This document shows positions 55,210 through 63,261 of a stretch of DNA of 64,000 nucleotides, piece by piece; within the stretch, counting starts at the first letter, position 1, and each line of letters opens with the position of its first letter. The notes under the pieces are model-generated. The model searched no databases. It was not told the origin of the DNA and worked only from the letters and a program-made list of their open reading frames with translations. The translations under genes and the position numbers were made by a program. Where the stretch lies: assembly GCF_000260415.1 (NCBI RefSeq), contig NZ_BACP01000057.1:1-64000 (forward strand), read 5' to 3'. Source of the stretch: Liquorilactobacillus mali KCTC 3596 = DSM 20444 (GTDB lineage: Bacteria > Bacillota > Bacilli > Lactobacillales > Lactobacillaceae).

Positions 55210-56577
55210 TTGCGAAGTAAACAAGTTTTCAAGGGTAATTTTTTTCATGCACCTACATATGGTAAAGCCGAATATTTAGAGGAGACGCTAATTACTGTTA
55301 ATAAGCGAGGTATTATTGAGAGCGTGCTGTCACAGAGCAGTTCTGATTATCAAGCGGTATTAGCAGAAGCAAAGGCCAGCAATCTGCTAGTTGATTTTGG
55401 AGACAAGTTTGTTTTGCCAGGCTTTATAGACTTGCACATTCATGCACCACAATGGCCGCAAGCGGGAGTTGCACTGGATGAACCTCTAAATGTCTGGCTT
55501 GATGAATGCACTTTTCCACTTGAAGCAAGATACAGTGATCTTGAATTTGCTAAAAAGGTATACTCTGATTTGGTACGCCAGTTGCTTAACCGTGGGACAA
55601 CAACGGCTGTTTATTTTGCAACACAGCATCTTGAATCAAGTATAGAATTAGCAAAAATATCTGCCCAATTGGGTCAAAGAGCCTTTGTTGGCAAAGTTGC
55701 GATGGATAATCCAGAACAGACGCATGATTATTATCGTGATGAGAGCAGCGAACAAGCAATTGCTGATACGGAAGCATTCATTGTGAGGGTTAGAGAACTC
55801 GCAAAAAACGTTACTCAAGGTGTCTATCCGGTTGTAACACCAAGATTTGTGCCAAGTTGTACGGATGAGACTCTTAGAGGATTGGGAATACTTGCACACA
55901 AATATGATGCTTATGTACAAACTCATTGTAGTGAGGGCCAATGGGAACATGGCTACGTTTTAGATAGATATGGTAAGCGAGATGCAGATGTTCTTGCTGA
56001 TTTTGGTTTGGTGAATGATAAGTCTATCATGGATCATTGCAATTTTGTCAATGATCATGATGGTGAGCTTTTTGCCGAGCATGGCGCAGCAATCGCTCAT
56101 TGTCCAATTTCAAATGCTTATTTTGCAAATGGAGTATTACCGGTCAATCGTTTGAAAAAACAAGGTGTGAAAGTTGGTCTTGGGACAGATATTTCAGGAG
56201 GATTTTCTCCAAGTCTGTATGATAATATCAAGCAAACTGTTATTTCAAGCAGAATGCTGACTGATGGTGTTGATGTAACTATCGAACAGGAAAAAAGAGG
56301 TGTTTCAGACTCGAGAGTTTCTGTATTGGAAGCTTTCTACCTTGCAACTTGTGGAGGCGGTGAGGCATTAAGTCTACCTGTTGGTCTCTTCAAAGAGGGT
56401 CAAATCTTTGACGCTCAAGTTCTTGATCCCAATCAACCTGCTAATAGTTTGCCAGGTTTCGACATATACACAGAACCATTCAGCCGATTGGCTAAGTTAT
56501 TGTACTTGAGTACCCCTGCAAATATTACGGAAGTATGGGTCCAGGGTAATAAAGTAAAAAATCCTAAGGAGATTTAG
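55210..56577 (+). CDS. guaD: Guanine deaminase
   Basis: 455-residue amidohydrolase converting guanine to xanthine. The Zn motif PGFIDLHIHAPQWPQAG, HCSEGQWEHGY and GLGTDISGG are characteristic of guanine deaminase. The start is TTG with GGAGG seven bases upstream. An AACTAT...ATAGTT inverted repeat lies at about 55121-55150, possibly an operator; I see no purine riboswitch. Followed by a purine permease, five bases later. Confidence 0.93.
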   Translation: MRSKQVFKGNFFHAPTYGKAEYLEETLITVNKRGIIESVLSQSSSDYQAVLAEAKASNLLVDFGDKFVLPGFIDLHIHAPQWPQAGVALDEPLNVWLDECTFPLEARYSDLEFAKKVYSDLVRQLLNRGTTTAVYFATQHLESSIELAKISAQLGQRAFVGKVAMDNPEQTHDYYRDESSEQAIADTEAFIVRVRELAKNVTQGVYPVVTPRFVPSCTDETLRGLGILAHKYDAYVQTHCSEGQWEHGYVLDRYGKRDADVLADFGLVNDKSIMDHCNFVNDHDGELFAEHGAAIAHCPISNAYFANGVLPVNRLKKQGVKVGLGTDISGGFSPSLYDNIKQTVISSRMLTDGVDVTIEQEKRGVSDSRVSVLEAFYLATCGGGEALSLPVGLFKEGQIFDAQVLDPNQPANSLPGFDIYTEPFSRLAKLLYLSTPANITEVWVQGNKVKNPKEI

Positions 56578-56582
56578 AAAAA

Positions 56583-57908
56583 ATGGAAAAAACGAGTGGA
56601 ATCAGATACTCTAATCTTTCAATTGGAGTGGATGAAAAAATTTCATGGCAACAATCATTAATTTTAGGTTTACAGCATGTTTTAGCAATGGATGTTTATG
56701 TTCCACCTGTTATTATTGCATCAGCCGTAGCAATGTCAGCAACAAATTCAGCTGCACTTATTCAATCAACATTCTTGGGTGCTGGGATTGCATCATTAAT
56801 TCAGGTATTGTTTTTCCTAAGATTACCAGTGTGTCAGGGGCCATCATTTGTTCCAATTGGTGCTTTAGTGGGTATTATCATAAGTGATGGTGGAAAATTG
56901 GACACGGCAATGGGCGCAACATTAATTGGTGCAATTGCAGTTACTTTATTAGGGCTCACAGGCGTATACAAGTATATTGTAAAGCACTTTATTCCATCAA
57001 TCGTCAGTGGAACGATTATTATGATTGTTGGTTTAACATTATTACCAACGGCTTTTACAAGTAATATTTATATCTCAACGAAGGCATTGTCAATGAATCA
57101 AAATGTCTTCCTAGCATTTATTACAGCCGCAATTATGATTATATTTTCTATGCTAGGAGTGTATTTTTCAAAATTTGGTAGAATTTTCAGAATCAGCTCG
57201 GTAATTATTGCTTTAGCTTGTGGTTCTTTTGCAGCATCTTTGATGGGTGGATTAGATCTTTCATCTGTCGCTAGTGCACCATTTTTCAGTTTGCCACATA
57301 TTGCATTCATTAATTATGGATTATCATTTAACTGGTCAGCAATCTTGACAATGCTTGTTATCTATATGGTGTTACTGGCTGAAACAACAGGTACATGGTT
57401 TGCCGTTAGTGCGGTTATCGAAGAACCCTTGAAGGATGAGCAAGTTAATCGTGGTGTGATTGGTGAAGGAATTGGATGCTTTATATCTTCATTAGTAGGT
57501 GCAACACCATTAACTGGATATTCGACTAACGCTGGGATCATTTCAATTACAGGTGTTGCGAGCCGTAGGGTTTTTGTTGGCGCATCGATTTTCTTCATTG
57601 CTTTATCATTCCTAGGAAAATTATCGGCCTTGATCAATGCAATACCTTCAGCTGTCATTGGAGGGGTATTCGCAGTTGTTTGTATGGTAATTATGCTGAG
57701 TGGTTTCAGAGTTATTAAAAACGAAGAGTTTTCTGAACGTGAATTATATATTATTGGTGTCCCGTTGATTTTTGCGATTGGCTTATTGTTCATGCCATCT
57801 TCTTTATCAAAAGATGCACCACAATTATTGCAATATTTATTAGATTCACCAATTGCGATTAGTGCGATTGTCGCAATTATAATGAATAAATTGATTCCCG
57901 CAAAATAA
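56583..57908 (+). CDS. NCS2 xanthine/uracil-family permease
   Basis: 441 residues with fourteen helices. Family landmarks: QQSLILGLQHVLAMDVYVPP, VPIGAL, LAETTGTWFAVS (the conserved Glu region) and GATPLTGYSTNAG. Cotranscribed with guaD, so probably a guanine or xanthine importer feeding purine salvage. Confidence 0.88.
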   Translation: MEKTSGIRYSNLSIGVDEKISWQQSLILGLQHVLAMDVYVPPVIIASAVAMSATNSAALIQSTFLGAGIASLIQVLFFLRLPVCQGPSFVPIGALVGIIISDGGKLDTAMGATLIGAIAVTLLGLTGVYKYIVKHFIPSIVSGTIIMIVGLTLLPTAFTSNIYISTKALSMNQNVFLAFITAAIMIIFSMLGVYFSKFGRIFRISSVIIALACGSFAASLMGGLDLSSVASAPFFSLPHIAFINYGLSFNWSAILTMLVIYMVLLAETTGTWFAVSAVIEEPLKDEQVNRGVIGEGIGCFISSLVGATPLTGYSTNAGIISITGVASRRVFVGASIFFIALSFLGKLSALINAIPSAVIGGVFAVVCMVIMLSGFRVIKNEEFSERELYIIGVPLIFAIGLLFMPSSLSKDAPQLLQYLLDSPIAISAIVAIIMNKLIPAK

Positions 57909-57930
57909 AATGGTTTTTTTACAAAAATAA

Positions 57931-58055
57931 ATAAAGGAACTGGTTCAAATTATAACTTTTGAACTGGTTCCTTTATTTATTTCGGATAAACGTGGCCCAA
58001 AAATTAGAAATTATCCGTTTCAGATTACCGTGATGAAAAAGAATGCAATTTGCGT
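57931..58055. repeat. Dispersed intergenic repeat, copy 9 (reverse)
   Basis: Near-perfect hairpin AAAGGAACTGGTTCAAATTA / TAACTTTTGAACTGGTTCCTTT and then, in reverse, TTTCGGATAAACGTGGCCCAAAAATTAGAAATTATCCG. It lies between convergent permease and dehydrogenase genes. Confidence 0.75.
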
Positions 58056-58093
58056 TTAGTACACAAAATTATTGATTTTTTTAGCAGCACTAT

Positions 58094-59005
58094 CTAAAAA
58101 TAACTTTGGATAGGCGGCTCTCCATTTTTGAAAAGAAGAATCTCTTTAGCGCATCTTAATGATGATTGTTGCAAGACTTCAAGTGAACTTGCACCAATAT
58201 GCGGAGTAAGAATAAGATTCTTAAGTGTTTGAAATTCTTCAGAGGAATGAAATTCTCCAGAATCTAAAACATCTAATGCGGCGCCTGCAATTTTGTGTTC
58301 AGTTAAAGCAGAGTATAGAGAGTCACTATCGACTAATGCTCCGCGCGCTGTATTAATCAAAAAAGCGTTTGGTTTCATCTTATTGAAAAAACTCTTATCG
58401 ATTATTCGATTGGTCCCAGGCGTTGCGGGAATATGCAGACTGATGATATCAGAATTTTTAGCAATTTCATCTAAACCAACTTGAGTCCCATATGTGAGTT
58501 GTTTTGGACGGTGATTGTATACCAAAAGATCGACTCCAAAAGGCCGCAAAACAAGGCTTAATTTTTGTGCAATCTTACCATAACCAATCAAACCAATTGT
58601 TTTACCTGCTAGTAGTTCACCGTCATAAAAGTTGTCCTTGCGATTAACCGGAATTTTTTTTAATAAATCAAGCATAAGCGTTAATGCTAATTCTGCAACT
58701 GACATTGCATTAAGTCCCGGTGTATAGGTTAACCTTATTTTATTTTTTTTAATATAATCAAGTGGTAAATTATCAATTCCCACCCCGTGGCGAGCAATTA
58801 TTTTCAGATTTGGAAATGACTCTAACTCGGAAGGAGTAATTTTGGTTGCACGAATTATTATTGCTGTTACTTTAGCAGGCACAATTGATTCTAAACTTTC
58901 TGCAACTGACTTTGATTTAGGTAAGCAAAATACATCAAAGCCTTTTTCTTTAAGTAAAATAATACCATCATCGGCGATTGGGTCAACAACATAAACTAAT
59001 TGCAT
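58094..59005 (-). CDS. D-isomer-specific 2-hydroxyacid dehydrogenase
   Basis: 303 residues. NAD fold GLIGYGKIAQKL (about 138-149), NTARGALVDSDSL with the catalytic Arg, and TPHIGASS with the His. It resembles D-phosphoglycerate dehydrogenase and D-hydroxyisocaproate dehydrogenase. The start at 59005 is set by AAAGAGGA nine bases upstream; an ATG at 59014 abuts that RBS. It lies directly after an aminotransferase gene, so it may reduce the aminotransferase's keto acid. Confidence 0.82.
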   Translation of the reverse strand: MQLVYVVDPIADDGIILLKEKGFDVFCLPKSKSVAESLESIVPAKVTAIIIRATKITPSELESFPNLKIIARHGVGIDNLPLDYIKKNKIRLTYTPGLNAMSVAELALTLMLDLLKKIPVNRKDNFYDGELLAGKTIGLIGYGKIAQKLSLVLRPFGVDLLVYNHRPKQLTYGTQVGLDEIAKNSDIISLHIPATPGTNRIIDKSFFNKMKPNAFLINTARGALVDSDSLYSALTEHKIAGAALDVLDSGEFHSSEEFQTLKNLILTPHIGASSLEVLQQSSLRCAKEILLFKNGEPPIQSYF

Positions 59006-59006
59006 G

Positions 59007-60185
59007 TCAAACATTCCTCTTTCTTAATTCAGTGACTCCCGCTGTCAAACGTTTCATTGCTTCAACAATAATCTTTTCATCAACAGCAAAGGAAAGTCGT
59101 ACATAATTATCTCCATATTCTGAGAAGGAATTTCCTGGAACTACCGCTAATTTGTAATCATACAGCATCTTCTCAGCAAAGCTCCAAGAATCCATCCCAA
59201 ATTCTGAGATGTCTAGGAAACAGTAAAATGCTCCAACAGGACGATTGAATTTTAAGTCGAGCTTGCTTAAATATGATACTAGTACATCACGACGATGCTC
59301 GAATAAAGCGGCCATTTTCTGTGTTTCAGGAAAGTCGGTTGTTAATGCCGTAATTGCAGCTTTTTGCGCCATTGAAGCAGGGCTTGCAACTGCGTATTGA
59401 TGGACTTTTAATGCTTGTTCAACGATTGCAGCCGAAGTTGCAATGTAGCCTACACGCCAGCCGGTCATTGAACTGGATTTTGAAACGCCATTAACAATAA
59501 TTGTACGTTCCTTCATGCCATCAATCGCAGCAATTGAAGGAGCGATGTCAATTCCGTCATAGACTAGCGTTGCATACATTTCATCAGTTAAGACGTACAA
59601 ATCATGTTTAATAATAATTTTTGCCAGTGCTTCAAGTTCTTCAGTCGTCAGAATGGAACCAGTTGGATTATTAGGATAGTTTAAGACAACGAGTTTAGTT
59701 GCATCCGTAATGGAGTTCTCTAGTTGCTCTGGCGTTAATTTAAAATCAGAAGAACTTGTATCAACTAGGATGATCTTGCTTTGGGATAAGATACCAGACC
59801 CAAGATAACCAGGGAAGCAAGGTGCAGGTATGATGATTTCATCTTCGGGTTCCAGAATTGTTCTAAAACTTGTGTCGATTGCTTCGGAACCACCGACTGT
59901 TACGATGATTTCGTCTTTCGCAGAATAGTTTAGATGGTAATGGGCTGCAAGATACTCAGAAATGGTGGTTCGTAATTCAAGATCACCCGCATTAGGAGTG
60001 TATTTTGTGACATTTTCAGTAATCGCATTAATTCCACGAAGTTTTGTATTTGCTGGTGTAGGCAGGTCAATTTCACCAACTGTTAGTTTGATTGCACCGG
60101 GTACTTTGGCAACAAGTTCATTGAAGCGGCGAATGCCAGTTCTTTGAAGATTCTTTGTGACATTATTATTTAAAGCTTTGACCAT
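59007..60185 (-). CDS. Pyridoxal-phosphate aminotransferase class I
   Basis: 392 residues, fold type I. Landmarks: YTPNAGDLELR, NYPNNPTGSIL, DEMYATLVYDG and the PLP-lysine VSKSSSMTGWRVGYIA, then VRLSFA with the carboxylate-binding Arg. Close to the aspartate/aromatic (PatA/AraT) group. Its stop at 59007 precedes the dehydrogenase start by one base, so they are cotranscribed. Confidence 0.9.
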   Translation of the reverse strand: MVKALNNNVTKNLQRTGIRRFNELVAKVPGAIKLTVGEIDLPTPANTKLRGINAITENVTKYTPNAGDLELRTTISEYLAAHYHLNYSAKDEIIVTVGGSEAIDTSFRTILEPEDEIIIPAPCFPGYLGSGILSQSKIILVDTSSSDFKLTPEQLENSITDATKLVVLNYPNNPTGSILTTEELEALAKIIIKHDLYVLTDEMYATLVYDGIDIAPSIAAIDGMKERTIIVNGVSKSSSMTGWRVGYIATSAAIVEQALKVHQYAVASPASMAQKAAITALTTDFPETQKMAALFEHRRDVLVSYLSKLDLKFNRPVGAFYCFLDISEFGMDSWSFAEKMLYDYKLAVVPGNSFSEYGDNYVRLSFAVDEKIIVEAMKRLTAGVTELRKRNV

Positions 60186-60411
60186 TTGAAAAGACTCCTT
60201 TGAAATTAAATTATAATTAAATTAAAACAAATTATAACATTGTTATTTATATGACTATATAATTTTTGTCAAGATTATATTATATTTTGGAAAACTTAGA
60301 ATAAATGCTTATATTTAAACGATTATAAAGTAGACAATCTTGAAAGTGTGTGTTTATCATTAATTATGGCAATTCTAATTATTATATAATTTTATAAGGA
60401 GAAAAATTTAT

Positions 60412-61137
60412 ATGATTGAATACGATTGTGTTCCGGTTGGTGAGCAAACAGTTCTTATCCACTTTGAAGAGAGAATTGATATTACCGAAAATTTAATAAT
60501 TCATAAGCTGACAAAAATTATTAGTAATAAGATTCCTTATATTACTGCAGTAACACCTGCTTACAGTAGTATAATGGTAAATTTTGATGTTTTTAAGATT
60601 ACTTTTAGAGAAATTGTTGAACAACTTAAAACTGTGATTAATAATTTCCACTTTTCTCAGGAAGATGTAAGAGCAAAAATTATTGAGGTTCCCGTCTGTT
60701 ATGATCGTGAATTTGCAGTCGATATTGAAAAAATTGCATCTTTTGCACATATGAGTATTGCAAATCTAATTGAATTACATTCAAAAGTTAATTATTTTAT
60801 TTATATGTTAGGCTTTATGCCCTATTATCCGTACCTTGGAACGACACCTGACAGAATCGGGATGCCAAGGCTGGAAAGCCCTCGAGCCAAGGTTCCTGCA
60901 GGAAGTATCGCTCTAGCTGGGAAACAAGCAGGTATATATCCGGTTGAATCACCTGGTGGTTGGCGAATAATAGGCAGGACACCGATTGAATTATATAATC
61001 CACGCAATCCTCGAACGAGGTATGAAGCGGGCGACTATCTTCACTTCTATCCTATTTCAAAAACAGACTTCTATCGAATTAAGGACTTGGATATTAAGGG
61101 CGGCTTCAAAATGAACGAGCACATGGAAAGTATATGA
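60412..61137 (+). CDS. pxpB: 5-oxoprolinase subunit PxpB (KipI/allophanate hydrolase subunit 1 family)
   Basis: 241 residues: PAYSSIMVNFD, LHSKVNYFIYMLGFMPYYPYLG, PRAKVPAGSIALAGKQAGIYPVESPGGWRIIGRTP, the full family core. Normally encoded with pxpC and pxpA; neither is nearby. An orphan subunit may be regulatory (KipI-like) or the partner may lie elsewhere. RBS AAGGAG. Confidence 0.82.
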   Translation: MIEYDCVPVGEQTVLIHFEERIDITENLIIHKLTKIISNKIPYITAVTPAYSSIMVNFDVFKITFREIVEQLKTVINNFHFSQEDVRAKIIEVPVCYDREFAVDIEKIASFAHMSIANLIELHSKVNYFIYMLGFMPYYPYLGTTPDRIGMPRLESPRAKVPAGSIALAGKQAGIYPVESPGGWRIIGRTPIELYNPRNPRTRYEAGDYLHFYPISKTDFYRIKDLDIKGGFKMNEHMESI

Positions 61138-61161
61138 TTAAATAAAATAATTTCTTTGTAT

Positions 61162-61199
61162 TAGCATATTAAGATTCTTATATAAATATGCTATTTTTT
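61162..61199 (+). terminator. Intrinsic terminator after pxpB
   Basis: TAGCATAT and ATATGCTA pair around an AT-rich loop and are followed by six T. Confidence 0.75.
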
Positions 61200-61240
61200 G
61201 TTGTATATTATAATAGTTGGAATTTTTATTCACACTATAG

Positions 61241-61286
61241 CGGAGTATGGTACATCCTTAAAACCTCCGGAAAAAAACAAAAGGAG
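61241..61286 (+). promoter_or_regulatory. preQ1-riboswitch-like pseudoknot over the queF RBS
   Basis: CGGAG (61241-61245) pairs with CTCCG (61265-61269). The loop between carries TCCTT (61255-61259), complementary to AAGGA (61281-61285), the Shine-Dalgarno of queF. An A-rich linker (61270-61280) joins the two. Hairpin, loop-to-tail pairing and A-rich linker are the layout of class I preQ1 riboswitches, and the genes are the expected targets. The loop is larger than the canonical one and the sequence does not match the class consensus, so it may be a variant. Confidence 0.6.
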
Positions 61287-61295
61287 ATAATATAA

Positions 61296-61823
61296 ATGAA
61301 TAAAACTACAAGTCCTTCAAGAATGCCTAGTGAAATGGAGGACATAACACAACTAGGAAAGCAGCACACATCATATCCCCAAGATTACACCCCTCAAGTC
61401 CTTGAGACTTTTATAAATAAACATCCTGAAAATGATTATCTTGTTACATTTGATGGCTATGAGTTCACAAGTCTTTGCCCTAAGACTGGACAGCCTGATT
61501 TTGCCAATGTTTTTATATCATATATTCCCACTGAAAAAATGGTCGAAAGCAAGAGCCTTAAATTATACTTATTTAGTTTTAGGAATCATGGAGATTTCCA
61601 TGAAGACTGCATGAATATTATTTTGGATGATTTATACAAACTAATGAACCCTAAGTATATTGAAGTTTTTGGACTATTTACTCCTCGTGGAGGAATTTCA
61701 ATATATCCCTTTGTAAATCGTGTAAATCCGGATTTTTCAAATAATGAGATCGAACAATTGGCTTTTCAAAGAAAGTTACAATTTTTAGGTAACATTCAAA
61801 ATTACGGTCGTTCAATCAGATAG
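61296..61823 (+). CDS. queF: NADPH-dependent 7-cyano-7-deazaguanine reductase
   Basis: Reduces preQ0 to preQ1 in queuosine synthesis. 175 residues of the short (YkvM) type: [12 protein letters not shown] with catalytic Cys 61 and Asp 68, [20 protein letters not shown] (QueF motif), [21 protein letters not shown] lies in the proposed pseudoknot. Confidence 0.94.
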   Translation: MNKTTSPSRMPSEMEDITQLGKQHTSYPQDYTPQVLETFINKHPENDYLVTFDGYEFTSLCPKTGQPDFANVFISYIPTEKMVESKSLKLYLFSFRNHGDFHEDCMNIILDDLYKLMNPKYIEVFGLFTPRGGISIYPFVNRVNPDFSNNEIEQLAFQRKLQFLGNIQNYGRSIR

Positions 61824-61833
61824 GAGTCAGTCT

Positions 61834-62535
61834 ATGGGACAAGTTGTATTACTGTCAGGTGGGATGGACTCCGCTGTTTGTCTTGCACTGGCTGTTAAAA
61901 AGTATAATAAAGAAAATGTTATCGCATTAGCATTTGGTTATGGGCAAAAACATGCTAGTGAAATTCAAAATGCACGCAACGTTGCAAACTATTTTGGCGT
62001 GAAAATAGTGATCGCGAGTGTTGATACGCAAATCTTCCAAGGCTCTGATTCGACACTTTTGCAAGGTAATGGACCGATTGAGCATAAAAGTTATGGTGAA
62101 ATTCTTAAAGAAAGTGGAGGGGGAACAGTTGATACATATGTTCCATTTAGAAATGGATTAATGTTGTCACAGGCTGCTGCGCTTGCATACAGTCAAGAGT
62201 TAGCGGAAGTTTCATATGGCGCCCACTCAGATGATGCTGCCGGAAGTGCATATCCAGATTGTTCACCTCTTTTTTTTGGAGCGATGGCCTCGGCTATCTC
62301 TGCTGGTACGGCTGGCAAAATTACTTTAATCGCACCGTTAATCGAAAATAATAAGGCGGGTGTGGTTAAACTTGGGACGGATCTAAATGTTCCATTTGAG
62401 TTGACTCGGTCTTGTTATGAGACTGATAGTGTATCATGTGGCAAATGCGGGACATGCCGAGATCGCATCAGAGCATTTAAAGAAAATGGTTTGAAAGATC
62501 CAATTGAATATGCTACTCAGATTGACTGGGAATAA
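61834..62535 (+). CDS. queC: 7-cyano-7-deazaguanine synthase
   Basis: ATP-dependent formation of preQ0 from 7-carboxy-7-deazaguanine. 233 residues with the PP-loop LLSGGMDSAVCL, FGYGQKHASEI, PFRNGLMLS and the zinc cysteines CYETDSVSCGKCGTC. Ten bases after queF. Confidence 0.94.
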   Translation: MGQVVLLSGGMDSAVCLALAVKKYNKENVIALAFGYGQKHASEIQNARNVANYFGVKIVIASVDTQIFQGSDSTLLQGNGPIEHKSYGEILKESGGGTVDTYVPFRNGLMLSQAAALAYSQELAEVSYGAHSDDAAGSAYPDCSPLFFGAMASAISAGTAGKITLIAPLIENNKAGVVKLGTDLNVPFELTRSCYETDSVSCGKCGTCRDRIRAFKENGLKDPIEYATQIDWE

Positions 62536-62579
62536 AGTTAACTAGTTACAGACAAAAAATAAATGGATGGGTTAAATAA

Positions 62580-63077
62580 ATGAGTGGAAATAAAATAAGA
62601 TTTATGGTTATAAATGCTGCGTTGGCAGCAATTTATGTGGTTATTACTATGATGTTTTCAAGCTTTTCATTTGGAGCTATTCAAGTAAGAATTGCTACGG
62701 CATTATATCAACTAGTAGCATTTAATAAAAAATATTATTGGGGAATGGTTTTAGGTGTGGTTGTCGCCAATTTACTTATGAGCCCGTTCGGTTTGATTGA
62801 TATTCCAGTCGGATTAGGAGTAACAGGTTTGGGACTAGCAATTGCAATTTTTATAAATAAGAGAATTAAAAATATCAATATTCGTTTGCTGGTTGTGGGG
62901 TTGTGTGTATCTTTAGGAATGATTTTTGTGGCACTTGAACTCTTTTATATTAGTAAAGCACCATTATTAATCACCTATGTTTATTTGATTTGTGGTCAAC
63001 TAGTGGCGCAGGTTATTGGTGCAGTGATCTTCAAAATTATCAACAAGGCAATAAATTTGCGGGAAATAATGAATTGA
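62580..63077 (+). CDS. queT: Queuosine precursor transporter QueT (ECF S component)
   Basis: 165 residues, about five to six helices, starting MSGNKIRFMVINAALAAIYVV with FGAIQVRIATALYQL. This is the QueT family, a substrate-capture subunit that uses the shared ECF energy module. 44 bases after queC; likely imports preQ1 or a related base. Confidence 0.88.
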   Translation: MSGNKIRFMVINAALAAIYVVITMMFSSFSFGAIQVRIATALYQLVAFNKKYYWGMVLGVVVANLLMSPFGLIDIPVGLGVTGLGLAIAIFINKRIKNINIRLLVVGLCVSLGMIFVALELFYISKAPLLITYVYLICGQLVAQVIGAVIFKIINKAINLREIMN

Positions 63078-63173
63078 CAAGTAATGCATCAATGATTATT
63101 GAATTTTAAGTAATTTTAAGTTAGATGAATATGTGCTAACTTGCGAAATAGAATACTTTTGTATGTAATTAAA

Positions 63174-63243
63174 TAAAGAGATTGGGTCAAATATAACTTT
63201 TGCGGCACACCCACAAAAGTTAAAAAGATCCAGTCTCTTTTGA
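63174..63243. repeat. Dispersed intergenic repeat, copy 10 (hairpin with extended stem)
   Basis: AAAGAGATTGGGTC and GATCCAGTCTCTTT form the outer stem; TAACTTTTG and CAAAAGTTA form the inner stem. It is a long, nearly symmetric hairpin between convergent queT and dus. Confidence 0.7.
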
Positions 63244-63261
63244 TGTTTATTTAAGATGTAA

